Assembly (NCBI GenBank): GCA_947258905.1
Contig: CAMYKF010000190.1
Coordinates: forward strand, 5,068-12,976
Direction of reading: 5' to 3'
Origin: an uncultured Pirellulaceae bacterium
GTDB taxonomy: Bacteria; Planctomycetota; Planctomycetia; Pirellulales; Pirellulaceae
DNA: 7,909 nt
In this document: piece by piece, positions 1-6,592 of the stretch
How positions within the stretch are numbered: the first letter of the stretch is position 1
Layout of the letters: every line of letters begins with the position of its first letter
The notes under the pieces: model-generated
What the model saw: the letters and a program-made list of their open reading frames with translations, nothing else
Databases searched by the model: none
What the model was told of the DNA's origin: nothing
Position numbers and translations under genes: made by a program

Positions 1-139
1 TGGATTGGGGCGGGTTGTATTGAACATCGATGCGAAAGTCGTGCAGGTAGTCGGAGTACAGGACTGCGGACTGTGCCTGGACGAGTTGTGTGGCGCTGAG
101 CGTGATGACCAGCGCTAACAGGGGCTTTACAAGGTTCAT
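1..139 (-). CDS. N-terminus of a secreted protein of unknown function (partial)
   Basis: The reading frame starts at an ATG at 139 and is still open at the left edge, giving 46 residues. The first 22 or so form a clear Sec signal peptide: a short N-region with one lysine (MNLVKP), a hydrophobic core (LLALVITLSATQLV) and a likely signal peptidase I site after QA, before QSAVLYSDYL. The mature part that is visible is too short to assign a family. On the coding strand AGGA lies six bases before the ATG, an acceptable ribosome binding site. The gene follows the M28 peptidase on the same strand, but a strong terminator at 242-271 lies between them, so it probably has its own promoter in 140-241. 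No convincing -35/-10 pair was seen there. Confidence 0.75.
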   Translation of the reverse strand, partial: MNLVKPLLALVITLSATQLVQAQSAVLYSDYLHDFRIDVQYNPPQS

Positions 140-241
140 GCCTGTTCCTGTATCTGGGAGGAGAGAGAAAGTGTGGTGTTCCCTGGTCAGCGAAAAGGCG
201 TTTCCGATGTTACACAGGTCTCCATATCGTGGGCGAAGCGC

Positions 242-271
242 AAAAAAAAAGCGCCGGCGATGCGGCGCTCT
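242..271 (-). terminator. Rho-independent terminator of the M28 peptidase gene
   Basis: Read on the minus strand, the stem AGAGCGCCG (271-263) pairs with CGGCGCTTT (256-248), with one G-U pair and the six-base loop CATCGC. An uninterrupted run of nine T follows from 250 to 242, sharing its first bases with the stem. It lies 23 bases past the peptidase stop codon. A GC-rich stem, short loop and U tract make this a textbook intrinsic terminator. It isolates the peptidase gene from the next gene on the left. Confidence 0.9.
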
Positions 272-294
272 GATGAATTTGACAAAGGACCGTC

Positions 295-2178
295 CTAGTT
301 GCCCTTGTCGTCGTTCTGGGCTCGCGAGCGGCGTGGGGTACGACCGAGTTCCACGGTGGTCGAGGTCTCTTCGTCGTCACGGACGTAGACGATTTCGATT
401 TCGGTTCCCGGACGATTGGTTCGCAAAAAGGCGGTCATTTCACCCTGATCGGCGACCGTTTCGCCACTCAGAGAGATGATGATGTCACCCACCTGCAATC
501 CTGCCTTGGCGGCTGGAGCATCATCGACGACTTCCTCAATCCGCGGGCCGCGATCGTCGGACTCGTAATCCAGTCGCACTCCAAAAAACGACGGGCGACG
601 GGCACGCCGCGCTCGTGTGACCTCGGTGTACTTGGGAGCTACCTCGGCGCTGGCCAGTTCCTCGATCAGTCGCTGGGTGTAATCGACGACGCGATTGGCT
701 CCGTCAATGTTCAGCGTTTCGTAGTCGTCTTCGGGAGTGTGGTAGATATTGGTCAGGCCCGTGTGCAGGAACATCACGGGAATTTCCTTGCGGACAAAGG
801 CCATATGGTCGCTGCCGGCAAACGGGCTGGCCTGTTTGTCCAGGGCCAGCGGCTGGGCGGGGTCGTTGGCGGCGTCGCAGATCGCGTCAAATGTGTCGCC
901 GGACCCGGTGCCAAAGATCGTCAGCTTGTCGTTTCGCAAGCGGCCGATCATGTCGTAGTTGATCATGGCGACGGTCTTGTCCAGCGGATACAACGGTTCC
1001 TCGACATAGTAGGCACTGCCGAGCAGGCCGCGTTCCTCGCCACTGAAGGCAATGAAGACCAGCGTGCGTCCGGGTTTTGTATCGGACTGGGCAAACCGCC
1101 GCGCCAGTTCCACCACGCCCGCCGTACCCGTCGCGTTATCGTCAGCGCCATTGTGGATTTCACGCCGGCCCGGTGCGGCAGAACCATATCCACCAAAACC
1201 GAGATGATCGTAATGGCCGCCGATCACAATGTACTCGTCGGCATGGGGGCCTTCGCCTCGCACAATGCCCACAACATTGGACGTGTCAACCTTGTTGTTG
1301 GAGTAAGCGGCCGAGCCCGACACCGTCCATTCGCTGACCTGCTGTGACAATGGTTCGAGGTATTCATCAATGCGGGTTTCGATGTCTTCGAGGTTATCCA
1401 GTTCCCCGCCGGGTGGGGCGATCAAGGGTGCCTGTTCCAGCAAATCATTGATGACCTCGCGTTTGACGTGAAAGAACGGAACGGCGTTGCTAACGCGGCC
1501 GAATTGTGCGGGCTGCGCCAATTCGTCGGTGCCTTCGGCGACGCGCAGTCCGTCATTGACCATGATGATGCCGCGGGCCCCGGCTTCCTGCGCCAACTCG
1601 ATCTTGCGGGAGATGGAAGCGTTACTCGAGTTGTCGGTGCCGTCAAACACACTGTTGGGATCGCGCTGCTGGGGCTCCATGCGAATCATCACGACTACCT
1701 TGCCCTCAACATCGATATCGCGATATTCCAGATAGTTGTTGTCCTCGTCGCTGATGCCGTATCCCGCAATCACCAGTTCAGTATTCTCAAATTCGCCAGG
1801 CCCGCCGGTCATCAGTGGCTGGAAATGGTCGCCCATTTCCAGTTCGATTTTTTGATCATTGGGACCATGCAGCAGCAGCGTGGTGTTTTCCCGATCGACG
1901 ACCGTCCCCAGGTCGACGTCGAAATGTTGCCGGTATGTGCCGTCCGAGGTGCCGGATTCGACGCCAAATTCCTTCCACGTGTCGATGATGTAATCGGCAG
2001 CCAGTTCAATGCCGGGCGATCCCGGTTCGCGACCTTCCAACTCATCGGAGGCCAGATACTTGATGTCGAAATCAAGTCGTTGCGAGGGGGATGGAGCGGA
2101 CTGGGCGACCAACAGGCCGGGCTGGAGACAGACGGCCAGCAGCGTCAGGGCACAAATCCGTGTGTAAAGACTTTTCAC
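295..2178 (-). CDS. Secreted M28-family zinc aminopeptidase with PA and PDZ domains
   Basis: Exported metallopeptidase of 627 residues, predicted to remove N-terminal residues from peptides outside the cytoplasmic membrane. Residues 1-25 are a signal peptide with a likely cut near LLVA-QS. A PA-like insert (about 130-255) includes TELVIAGYGI and GIIMVNDG. The M28 catalytic domain follows (about 300-510). The expected two-zinc ligands are all present: His322 and Asp324 in HYDHLG, Asp346 in GADDN, Glu381/Glu382 in SGEE (base and ligand), Asp409 in NYDMIGR and His480 in YHTPEDD, so the enzyme should be active. A basic linker (TRARRARRP) leads to a C-terminal PDZ domain (about 530-614; FFGVRL, AGLQVGDIIISL). 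The GTG at 2178 was chosen because AGGAG lies eight bases before it and the signal peptide begins there; a longer frame from a GTG at 2340 would bury that signal peptide. The exact substrate cannot be read. Confidence 0.93.
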   Translation of the reverse strand: MKSLYTRICALTLLAVCLQPGLLVAQSAPSPSQRLDFDIKYLASDELEGREPGSPGIELAADYIIDTWKEFGVESGTSDGTYRQHFDVDLGTVVDRENTTLLLHGPNDQKIELEMGDHFQPLMTGGPGEFENTELVIAGYGISDEDNNYLEYRDIDVEGKVVVMIRMEPQQRDPNSVFDGTDNSSNASISRKIELAQEAGARGIIMVNDGLRVAEGTDELAQPAQFGRVSNAVPFFHVKREVINDLLEQAPLIAPPGGELDNLEDIETRIDEYLEPLSQQVSEWTVSGSAAYSNNKVDTSNVVGIVRGEGPHADEYIVIGGHYDHLGFGGYGSAAPGRREIHNGADDNATGTAGVVELARRFAQSDTKPGRTLVFIAFSGEERGLLGSAYYVEEPLYPLDKTVAMINYDMIGRLRNDKLTIFGTGSGDTFDAICDAANDPAQPLALDKQASPFAGSDHMAFVRKEIPVMFLHTGLTNIYHTPEDDYETLNIDGANRVVDYTQRLIEELASAEVAPKYTEVTRARRARRPSFFGVRLDYESDDRGPRIEEVVDDAPAAKAGLQVGDIIISLSGETVADQGEMTAFLRTNRPGTEIEIVYVRDDEETSTTVELGRTPRRSRAQNDDKGN

Positions 2179-2554
2179 GCGAAATTCTCCTGTTTGGTTC
2201 GCACGTCCGGCCAAATCGGGGCTGTTGAAAAAGCGGACCAGCGAATCCCTTGATGAAGTGATTGGTTTGAACGAACTATTATTTACACCTGAATCCAACC
2301 ACGGATAATCCGTCCAGGTTTCGTTGTTTTGCCGCGTCACTCGATAGAACAGGCTATTTTATTGAGCGGTAGCAGCAGCAACGTCCGGGTTAGGCAGGAT
2401 GCCAGCGTGGCCTGGGAGTCGAAACCGCCCGTCGCAGCAACGATTTGCGTCCAATGGTACACGCCCCGGGGGCGGATTCAAGCGGCTTGCGAGTCGATCG
2501 ATAGTTGCCCCGGTGGCCGGTTTCTTGCTATCCGCCACGCCTCAGTCAGCCGAA
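2179..2554. other. Intergenic gap between the kinase-TPR gene and the M28 peptidase gene
   Basis: No convincing gene was seen in these 376 bases. They should hold the 3' end of the kinase-TPR transcript and the promoter of the peptidase gene. An AT-rich patch at about 2270-2285 (TGTAAATAATAG on the minus strand) is the best -10-like region, but no properly spaced -35 was found. Small palindromes are present: CGCCCCGGGGGCG at 2462-2474, TCGATCGA at 2494-2501, and CCGG-TGG-CCGG at 2510-2520. None has a T tract on the minus strand, so no terminator can be called for the kinase-TPR gene. Confidence 0.5.
2187..2191 (-). promoter_or_regulatory. Ribosome binding site fixing the GTG start of the M28 peptidase
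   Basis: AGGAG on the minus strand, eight bases before GTG at 2178-2176. It decides the start codon: the reading frame is open upstream to a GTG at 2340, but no comparable site precedes that codon, and the signal peptide begins exactly at the GTG chosen here. Confidence 0.8.
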
Positions 2555-3592
2555 TTACTGCCCGCCGTCATTCATGGATGCCAGAATCTGCCGGAACTCC
2601 GGTAGATCGCGCAGCGATTCCCAGACTCGGTCCCCGGAGGCCACAGCATCCACACGGTTGTAACCGCTATCGATTGCCGCCCGAAGTTGAGCCAGGGCAC
2701 GACTTTGAGCGAGTTGCATCATGTCGTCGAGTTGAGCAGCGGTGAGTTCTGCTGCCTCGGGATCATCACGCCATTGCTCCAGTTCGATGCAGATTTTGGC
2801 AAAGGCGCGTGCTTCCCGGTAGGCAATTTCAGCTGACGACTCGTCAATCTCAGTGATCTCGCCGGTAACTTCGAATGCGTCCTGCAGTTTGTCGCGGCGG
2901 ACCAGGATCTGTGCGAGCTCCTCGGCGGACCGGATCGTTTGATTGCGGAAATCGCGATTGTCTGGCACTCCGCTCAGGGCCTCACGCATGGATTCCAGCT
3001 GTAACCGGGCATACTCTTCGGCCTGTTCCCAGTCACCACGTTCCTGGCTGATAGCGCCCAGGTTGGCCCAGGCCATGGCCTGCGACTTGCGCAAATAGAC
3101 ATCTTGCGGGAATCGCTCGACCGCTTGCCGGCATCTTTCCACAACATCGCGCAACGTCGTTTCCGCAGCTTCCAGTTGTCCCAGATCCTCCTGTTGCATG
3201 CGCGACAGGTTATTCAGAGCGCGGATGACGTTACCCTGCGTTTCCGGATGGTCTGGAAACTGATCTCCAAGTTCAATGGTTTTAACAAATGCCGCGCGGG
3301 CCTCCTCGAACTTGCCGGTCCGGGCCAGTGCCGCTGCGTACATGCCCAGCGTGCGAACAAAGCTGGATGTGGCACCGAAATCGTCGGGGTTGTTGGTCTG
3401 CAAGCTGACATAGGAATCACAGGCTGCCTTGTAGTGCTCAACGGCTTGAGCGTACTTCTTGTCAATAAACAGCATGTTTCCCAGGTTGTATTCAACGTCC
3501 GCCCGGTTGCGATTGAAATCCGGCCGGTGCGGCTCGTCCTCGCACAGCCGATCCAGAATAACCGCAGCTTCCAGATAATGTTGCAGTGCCAT
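2555..3592 (-). CDS. TPR C-terminal part of the Ser/Thr kinase, separated by a frameshift
   Basis: 345 codons from an ATG at 3592 encode a chain of helical TPR-like repeats, probably a protein-protein interaction platform. Clear repeats lie near residues 33-66 (NLGNMLFIDKKYAQAVEHY), 81-113 (ALARTGKFEEARAAF) and 175-206 (NLGAISQERGDWEQAEEY). The C-terminus has the closing motif typical of planctomycete kinase-TPR proteins: LRAAIDSGYNRVDAV, then WESLRDLPEFRQIL. No ribosome binding site precedes the ATG, which lies inside the kinase frame, 100 bases before that frame's stop. The start also falls within a repeat whose beginning (TGRDE) lies upstream in the same frame. This is therefore probably not an independent gene but the second half of the kinase gene. 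If translated alone it would be a soluble TPR protein. Confidence 0.8.
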   Translation of the reverse strand: MALQHYLEAAVILDRLCEDEPHRPDFNRNRADVEYNLGNMLFIDKKYAQAVEHYKAACDSYVSLQTNNPDDFGATSSFVRTLGMYAAALARTGKFEEARAAFVKTIELGDQFPDHPETQGNVIRALNNLSRMQQEDLGQLEAAETTLRDVVERCRQAVERFPQDVYLRKSQAMAWANLGAISQERGDWEQAEEYARLQLESMREALSGVPDNRDFRNQTIRSAEELAQILVRRDKLQDAFEVTGEITEIDESSAEIAYREARAFAKICIELEQWRDDPEAAELTAAQLDDMMQLAQSRALAQLRAAIDSGYNRVDAVASGDRVWESLRDLPEFRQILASMNDGGQ

Positions 3593-5651
3593 TTCGTCGC
3601 GGCCAGTTCGTCGTGTTTAAGAGACTGAACTGATGAAAACTGCGATCCATGTCGCTTTGATTCTGGTCGTTGGCGTGTTCCTTGCTGGCACCAGCCATTT
3701 CGGTCTCCACCTCCAGCGATGCCAGATAGGCCCGCTCGGCACCTTCATAGTCCCTGGCCTTTTCGAGAGCGATACCCAGCATGCGGTTTGATTCTGCCTT
3801 CAGCTGCAGCACTTCGACCGGAAACTCCCGGGCGTTCAGGTCTTCGACCATTGTTACCGTTGCCTGCAACCGGGGAATCGCCTCCCCGTACCTGTATTCG
3901 GAAAACAGCAACCGGCATTCATGTAATTGCAACTCGGCCAGCAGGACCTGAAAATCATCGTAAAACTCGTTGCCCGGCTGAGGTGTCCCGATCAATTGCA
4001 TGGCGCTGGCGACGCTGGCGCGGGATTCGGACGGGTTGCCCAGCATCAGCTGAATCTCGGCGATCCGCAGATAGGCCTGTGCCGTTCTGGATTGGACAAG
4101 CGGACTGTCGACCTCTTCCGAAATCAGTTCCTTTTGAATCTGCAATACCTTCTGTAATACCTGGTGGCGGAGCGAGTGCATGCCGGGTGAATCACGCAAG
4201 GTGACGGAAATCTCAACCAGCACTTCATCAACGTTTTTTTCCATGCGCGCCAAATGCCGGTCCGCCCGCGCCATTTGATCGTTGGCCATTGCCAGGTTGT
4301 TTAGTGATTTCTGCCATTGCCAACCGGTGGCAATCAATCCCCCCGACAGACTAACCAGGGCGAACACGAGCGCAGCGCCCAGCGCCGGATTGCGACGCGT
4401 CCACCGCGCCATTCTCTGCACGCTGCCAATCTTGCGCGCGACCACCGGCTGCCCATCCAGCCAGCATTGCAGGTCGCTGGCCAGATGATGGGACGTGGCG
4501 TATCGATCGGTGGTGCGTTTGGACATTGCCTTGAGGCAAATCGCTTCCAGATCACGCGGAATTCCCGAGCGGCGTTTTCCCGGCGGCAGTGGTTCGTCGT
4601 CTTCCACTGCCCGCAGGGTTGCGAGATGGCTATCGCCTGCGTGAGGCAAGGTTCCGGAGAGCAATTCATACAGCAGGACGCCCAGAGAATAGACGTCGGT
4701 GGTGGCATCAATCTGCCGGTCGCCCCGTGCCTGCTCGGGCGACATATAGGCGGGCGTCCCGACAATCGCCCCTTCGGTGGTCAGGGTCTGATCGTCGAAA
4801 TGTTCAACGCGGGCCAGTCCAAAATCCGTAATCCGCAAACCGTCAATCAGTTCCTGGTTGCTGGCTGTTGCGGTCTCAGGCGATTCCAGCAGGACGTTTC
4901 CTGGCTTCAGATCGCGATGAATCACACCACGCTGGTGAGCGTGCTGGACGGCCTCGGCCAAACGGGCGACGATGCTGGCCGCCAGCCGGACAGGAATGTT
5001 TCGCTGTTGCGAGGCAAACCATTGATCGAGCGCCGGACCGGGACAGTAGGCGCTGACGATAAAGTCGACTGGGCCAACGGAGCCGGTTTCAAATACCGGC
5101 ACAATGTTGGGGTGACTGAGCACTGCGGCCGCCCGGCCCTCGCGGCGGAATCTCGCGCGGGCTTCCTCGGAAAGCAGAAAAGAAGGTCGCGGAACCTTGA
5201 TCGCAACCAAACGATCCAGCTGGGGATCGTGTGCCAGAAAGACACGGGCAAATCCACCCTGACCCAGAACCTTGCGAATTGCGAAGCGACCGATTTGCGC
5301 GGGCAGTTTGGAAGAAGCATCCTTTGCAGGAGGCAAAGCCGCTGTGTCCTCCCTCGCCTCGTTTTTTTCGCGCACCGTGGGATCGGCGGAAATGTCAACC
5401 GAGGAGCGATTTTCCTGCGTTTTGATTTTTTCCCGCACATCGTCCAGAAAAGCGATGGCTTCACGAAACCGGGCCAGTTCCTGAATATCCGCTTCGTCCA
5501 GATCGTGGTCGCCGGGTTTTTCCGGGGCTTGATCCAGGCGAGTTTTCTGGTCGGGCGATGACTTGTCGTGGTCGCCGGCGGCGCGCTCTTCGATTTGCTG
5601 CGCCCAATCGAGCAATCGGTCTTCGCGAGGTAAAGGCTGTTTTTCCGACAT
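3492..5651 (-). CDS. Membrane-anchored PknB-type Ser/Thr protein kinase with TPR tail (frameshifted 3' end)
   Basis: 719 codons as read. Residues 1-120 are charged and mostly helical (DIQELARFREAIAFLDDVREKI). The kinase domain spans about 122-400 and has every key motif: glycine loop LGQGGFARV (129-137), Lys152 in VAIKV, HRDLKPGN (Asp247, Asn252), DFG (276-278), and GTPAYMSPEQ (298-307). It should be catalytically active and phosphorylate Ser/Thr. One membrane helix follows (about 422-444, PALGAALVFALVSLSGGL), then a likely coiled coil and TPR-like helices to about 680, placing the kinase in the cytoplasm and the repeats on the far side of a membrane. The last 35 or so residues (RRNGTATLSGS onward) are out-of-frame sequence; see the junction near 3616. 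ATG 5651 (MSEKQPLP) is preferred over an in-frame TTG at 5678; GAGG lies about 15 bases before it, a weak site. Substrate and signal are unknown. Confidence 0.9.
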   Translation of the reverse strand: MSEKQPLPREDRLLDWAQQIEERAAGDHDKSSPDQKTRLDQAPEKPGDHDLDEADIQELARFREAIAFLDDVREKIKTQENRSSVDISADPTVREKNEAREDTAALPPAKDASSKLPAQIGRFAIRKVLGQGGFARVFLAHDPQLDRLVAIKVPRPSFLLSEEARARFRREGRAAAVLSHPNIVPVFETGSVGPVDFIVSAYCPGPALDQWFASQQRNIPVRLAASIVARLAEAVQHAHQRGVIHRDLKPGNVLLESPETATASNQELIDGLRITDFGLARVEHFDDQTLTTEGAIVGTPAYMSPEQARGDRQIDATTDVYSLGVLLYELLSGTLPHAGDSHLATLRAVEDDEPLPPGKRRSGIPRDLEAICLKAMSKRTTDRYATSHHLASDLQCWLDGQPVVARKIGSVQRMARWTRRNPALGAALVFALVSLSGGLIATGWQWQKSLNNLAMANDQMARADRHLARMEKNVDEVLVEISVTLRDSPGMHSLRHQVLQKVLQIQKELISEEVDSPLVQSRTAQAYLRIAEIQLMLGNPSESRASVASAMQLIGTPQPGNEFYDDFQVLLAELQLHECRLLFSEYRYGEAIPRLQATVTMVEDLNAREFPVEVLQLKAESNRMLGIALEKARDYEGAERAYLASLEVETEMAGASKEHANDQNQSDMDRSFHQFSLLNTTNWPRRNGTATLSGSCGYSGSAVRGRAAPAGFQSQPGGR
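3590..3620 (-). other. Frameshift junction joining kinase and TPR halves
   Basis: The kinase frame reads HQFSLLNTTNWPRR and then turns into a Gly/Arg/Ser-rich tail unlike any domain, ending at 3492. The TPR frame is open only from 3616 onward, because a TAA lies at 3619-3617. Removing one A from the AAA run at 3618-3616 (minus strand) joins the frames as FSLLTRRTGRDEMALQHYLEA, a normal TPR helix pair. The restored gene, 5651 to 2555, would encode about 1,031 residues, a usual size for kinase-TM-TPR proteins. The cause could be a one-base sequencing or assembly error, a true mutation, or recoding. No classical slippery site with a stop in the zero frame is present. Confidence 0.75.
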
Positions 5652-5972
5652 GCCGTGTCCGTCAGGCCTCGGGATCAATTTCCACGTCTCATTCTAGCAA
5701 ACGGCTGGTGCCCATACCTTTTTTCCGTGGTTCGGGCTCGGCCCGCGCGCGGATCGTCCATTCGCCGCGAGAATCCGCTGCCAATGAAAAAGAAGCCATC
5801 TTGCGGGTGACCTGGCCGGTCCAATTTCGGAATGAGCCTGATTTTTCCCACGCTGGTTTTGGTTTTTTTGGGTCACGCAAGACCGGCAAAGCGATAGCAG
5901 CTGACTCTTCGTCAAACTCGAATGGGGGACCGGCCCCCGTCCCCGTGGCTCGCAAGCGAGAGTTTGAGGTGG

Positions 5973-6026
5973 CTGCCGAGACGCCCATGGCGGCGGATTC
6001 GGTCTCGGCAGGAGCTGCAACCTGCC
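5973..6026. repeat. 10-bp inverted repeat overlapping a second, competing hairpin
   Basis: CTGCCGAGAC (5973-5982) is perfectly complementary to GTCTCGGCAG (6002-6011), with a 19-base spacer. The right arm overlaps a second stem, GGCAGG (6007-6012) with CCTGCC (6021-6026) and an eight-base loop, so both cannot form at once. Neither is followed by a T tract on either strand. This could be a regulatory leader structure, a protein-binding site or part of a small RNA; the sequence does not decide between them. Confidence 0.45.
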
Positions 6027-6431
6027 GGGAAAGTCACGTACGGGACGGACAACGGAAATTCCAGACGCGTGACCGTTTCTCAGGCAATCGCCTGACATCG
6101 CGGATTCTGAATGTCGCGCAAACGATTACACCCCTGCGCGTCCCGCCTGGGGAGAGGTGCTCACGGGCGAATTTGCTTACCCAGATTTGCGGTTGCGGAC
6201 CTCCAGCCGCCAACAAGTGTTCTCACTTGGGGAACCTGACCGGAAAATTCTGCCCGTTTTACCGGCGTTCGCAGTGGCCCGGTGCCTGTAAAGACCTTCA
6301 AAGACAGGCGTTGGGCAGGTAAACTTTTGTCAGTCTCGATTCGGCCACGAATCCGTTGACGTTGAAGTCCCCGGAATTCCGCAGGCCCGGTGTCTATCGG
6401 GCTGATTACGGGCAACCCATCCGGATTACCT

Positions 6432-6499
6432 CAACAAAAGCCCGACGCGGCAACGAGGGATCAGAGATCGGACCCTTGCTGCCGTATCGGGCTTTGTTG
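6432..6499. repeat. Long imperfect hairpin, possibly a REP-like element or terminator
   Basis: The outer arm CAACAAAAGCCCGA (6432-6445) pairs with TCGGGCTTTGTTG (6487-6499), leaving one bulged A. The inner arm continues from 6447 (GCGGCAACGAGGG) to its partner at 6473-6485. In total there are about 23 Watson-Crick and two G-T pairs, two mismatches and a 13-base loop (6460-6472) that itself contains GATC twice. It is far longer than chance would give. From memory, not checked, similar stems built on GCCCGACGCG and CGAGGGA recur between genes in Rhodopirellula-like genomes. The A-rich 5' side and the CTTTGTT 3' side also resemble a two-way terminator, although the T run is short. It starts 161 bases before the E1 start codon. 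Confidence 0.75.
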
Positions 6500-6540
6500 C
6501 CATCAGACACCCGAACATGCCCGGTTCGCGGTGCGGCGCA

Positions 6541-6553
6541 GGTGACCGTCACC
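6541..6553. promoter_or_regulatory. Operator-like palindrome GGTGAC-C-GTCACC upstream of the E1 gene
   Basis: A perfect six-plus-six-base inverted repeat around one central base, 39 bases before the E1 start codon. With a one-base centre it cannot fold as a good hairpin, so binding of a dimeric regulator to DNA is the more natural reading. No regulator gene lies beside it and the motif was not matched to a known operator. Confidence 0.35.
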
Positions 6554-6563
6554 AGCAGGGAGG

Positions 6564-6585
6564 GCTCGACATTTTCGAGCGGGAG
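6564..6585 (+). promoter_or_regulatory. Hairpin directly abutting the ribosome binding site of the E1 gene
   Basis: GCTCGA (6564-6569) pairs with TCGAGC (6575-6580) around the loop CATTT. The Shine-Dalgarno-like GGGAG follows at once (6581-6585), with seven bases to the ATG at 6593. This spacing supports the chosen start. A stem ending next to the site could influence ribosome loading, but that is inference. A second ATG at 6597 is in another frame and opens only a five-codon frame. Confidence 0.5.
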
Positions 6586-6592
6586 TACGCGA

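Larger units (their letters stand above)
5652..6592. other. Large divergent intergenic region, no convincing gene
   Basis: 941 bases between the leftward kinase gene and the rightward E1 gene. Promoters for both must lie here, but no canonical -35/-10 pair stands out. A 99-codon minus-strand frame (5988 to 5689) ends just before the kinase start, but has no ribosome binding site or recognisable motif and was not called. A long plus-strand frame to 6322 begins inside the kinase gene in antisense and looks like chance. Inverted repeats are frequent: GGGGG/CCCCC at 5924-5938, CTGCCGAGAC and its complement at 5973-6011, GGCAGG/CCTGCC at 6007-6026, TCAGGC/GCCTGA at 6080-6095, CAAGTG/CACTTG at 6214-6229, and the large hairpin at 6432-6499. 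The isolated six-base stems are near chance expectation for this length; the 10-base repeat and the large hairpin are not. Confidence 0.6.

Noticed and set aside
1468..2253. Plus-strand frame of 261 codons opposite the M28 peptidase
   Set aside because: It is the shadow of a well-supported gene, with no family motif of its own.
2179..2340. 54-codon N-terminal extension of the M28 peptidase from a GTG at 2340
   Set aside because: It would bury the signal peptide inside the protein and ignores the AGGAG site placed correctly for the GTG at 2178.
2395..2445. Possible tRNA or tmRNA fragment, from a TTTCGACTCC-like string on the minus strand
   Set aside because: The flanking bases do not form the five-base T stem and no acceptor or anticodon arm can be drawn.
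3600..3625. Programmed frameshifting at CTC-TTA-AAC
   Set aside because: The string resembles a -1 slippery site, but the TPR frame needs +1; the -1 frame does not encode TPR repeats, and no zero-frame stop or stimulatory structure was seen.
4317..5561. Plus-strand frame of 414 codons opposite the kinase gene
   Set aside because: It is fully antisense to a gene with every conserved kinase motif; long antisense frames are expected in GC-rich coding DNA.
5558..6322. Plus-strand frame of 254 codons across the intergenic region
   Set aside because: It begins inside the kinase coding region in antisense, has no ribosome binding site, mixes low-complexity segments and shows no recognisable domain.
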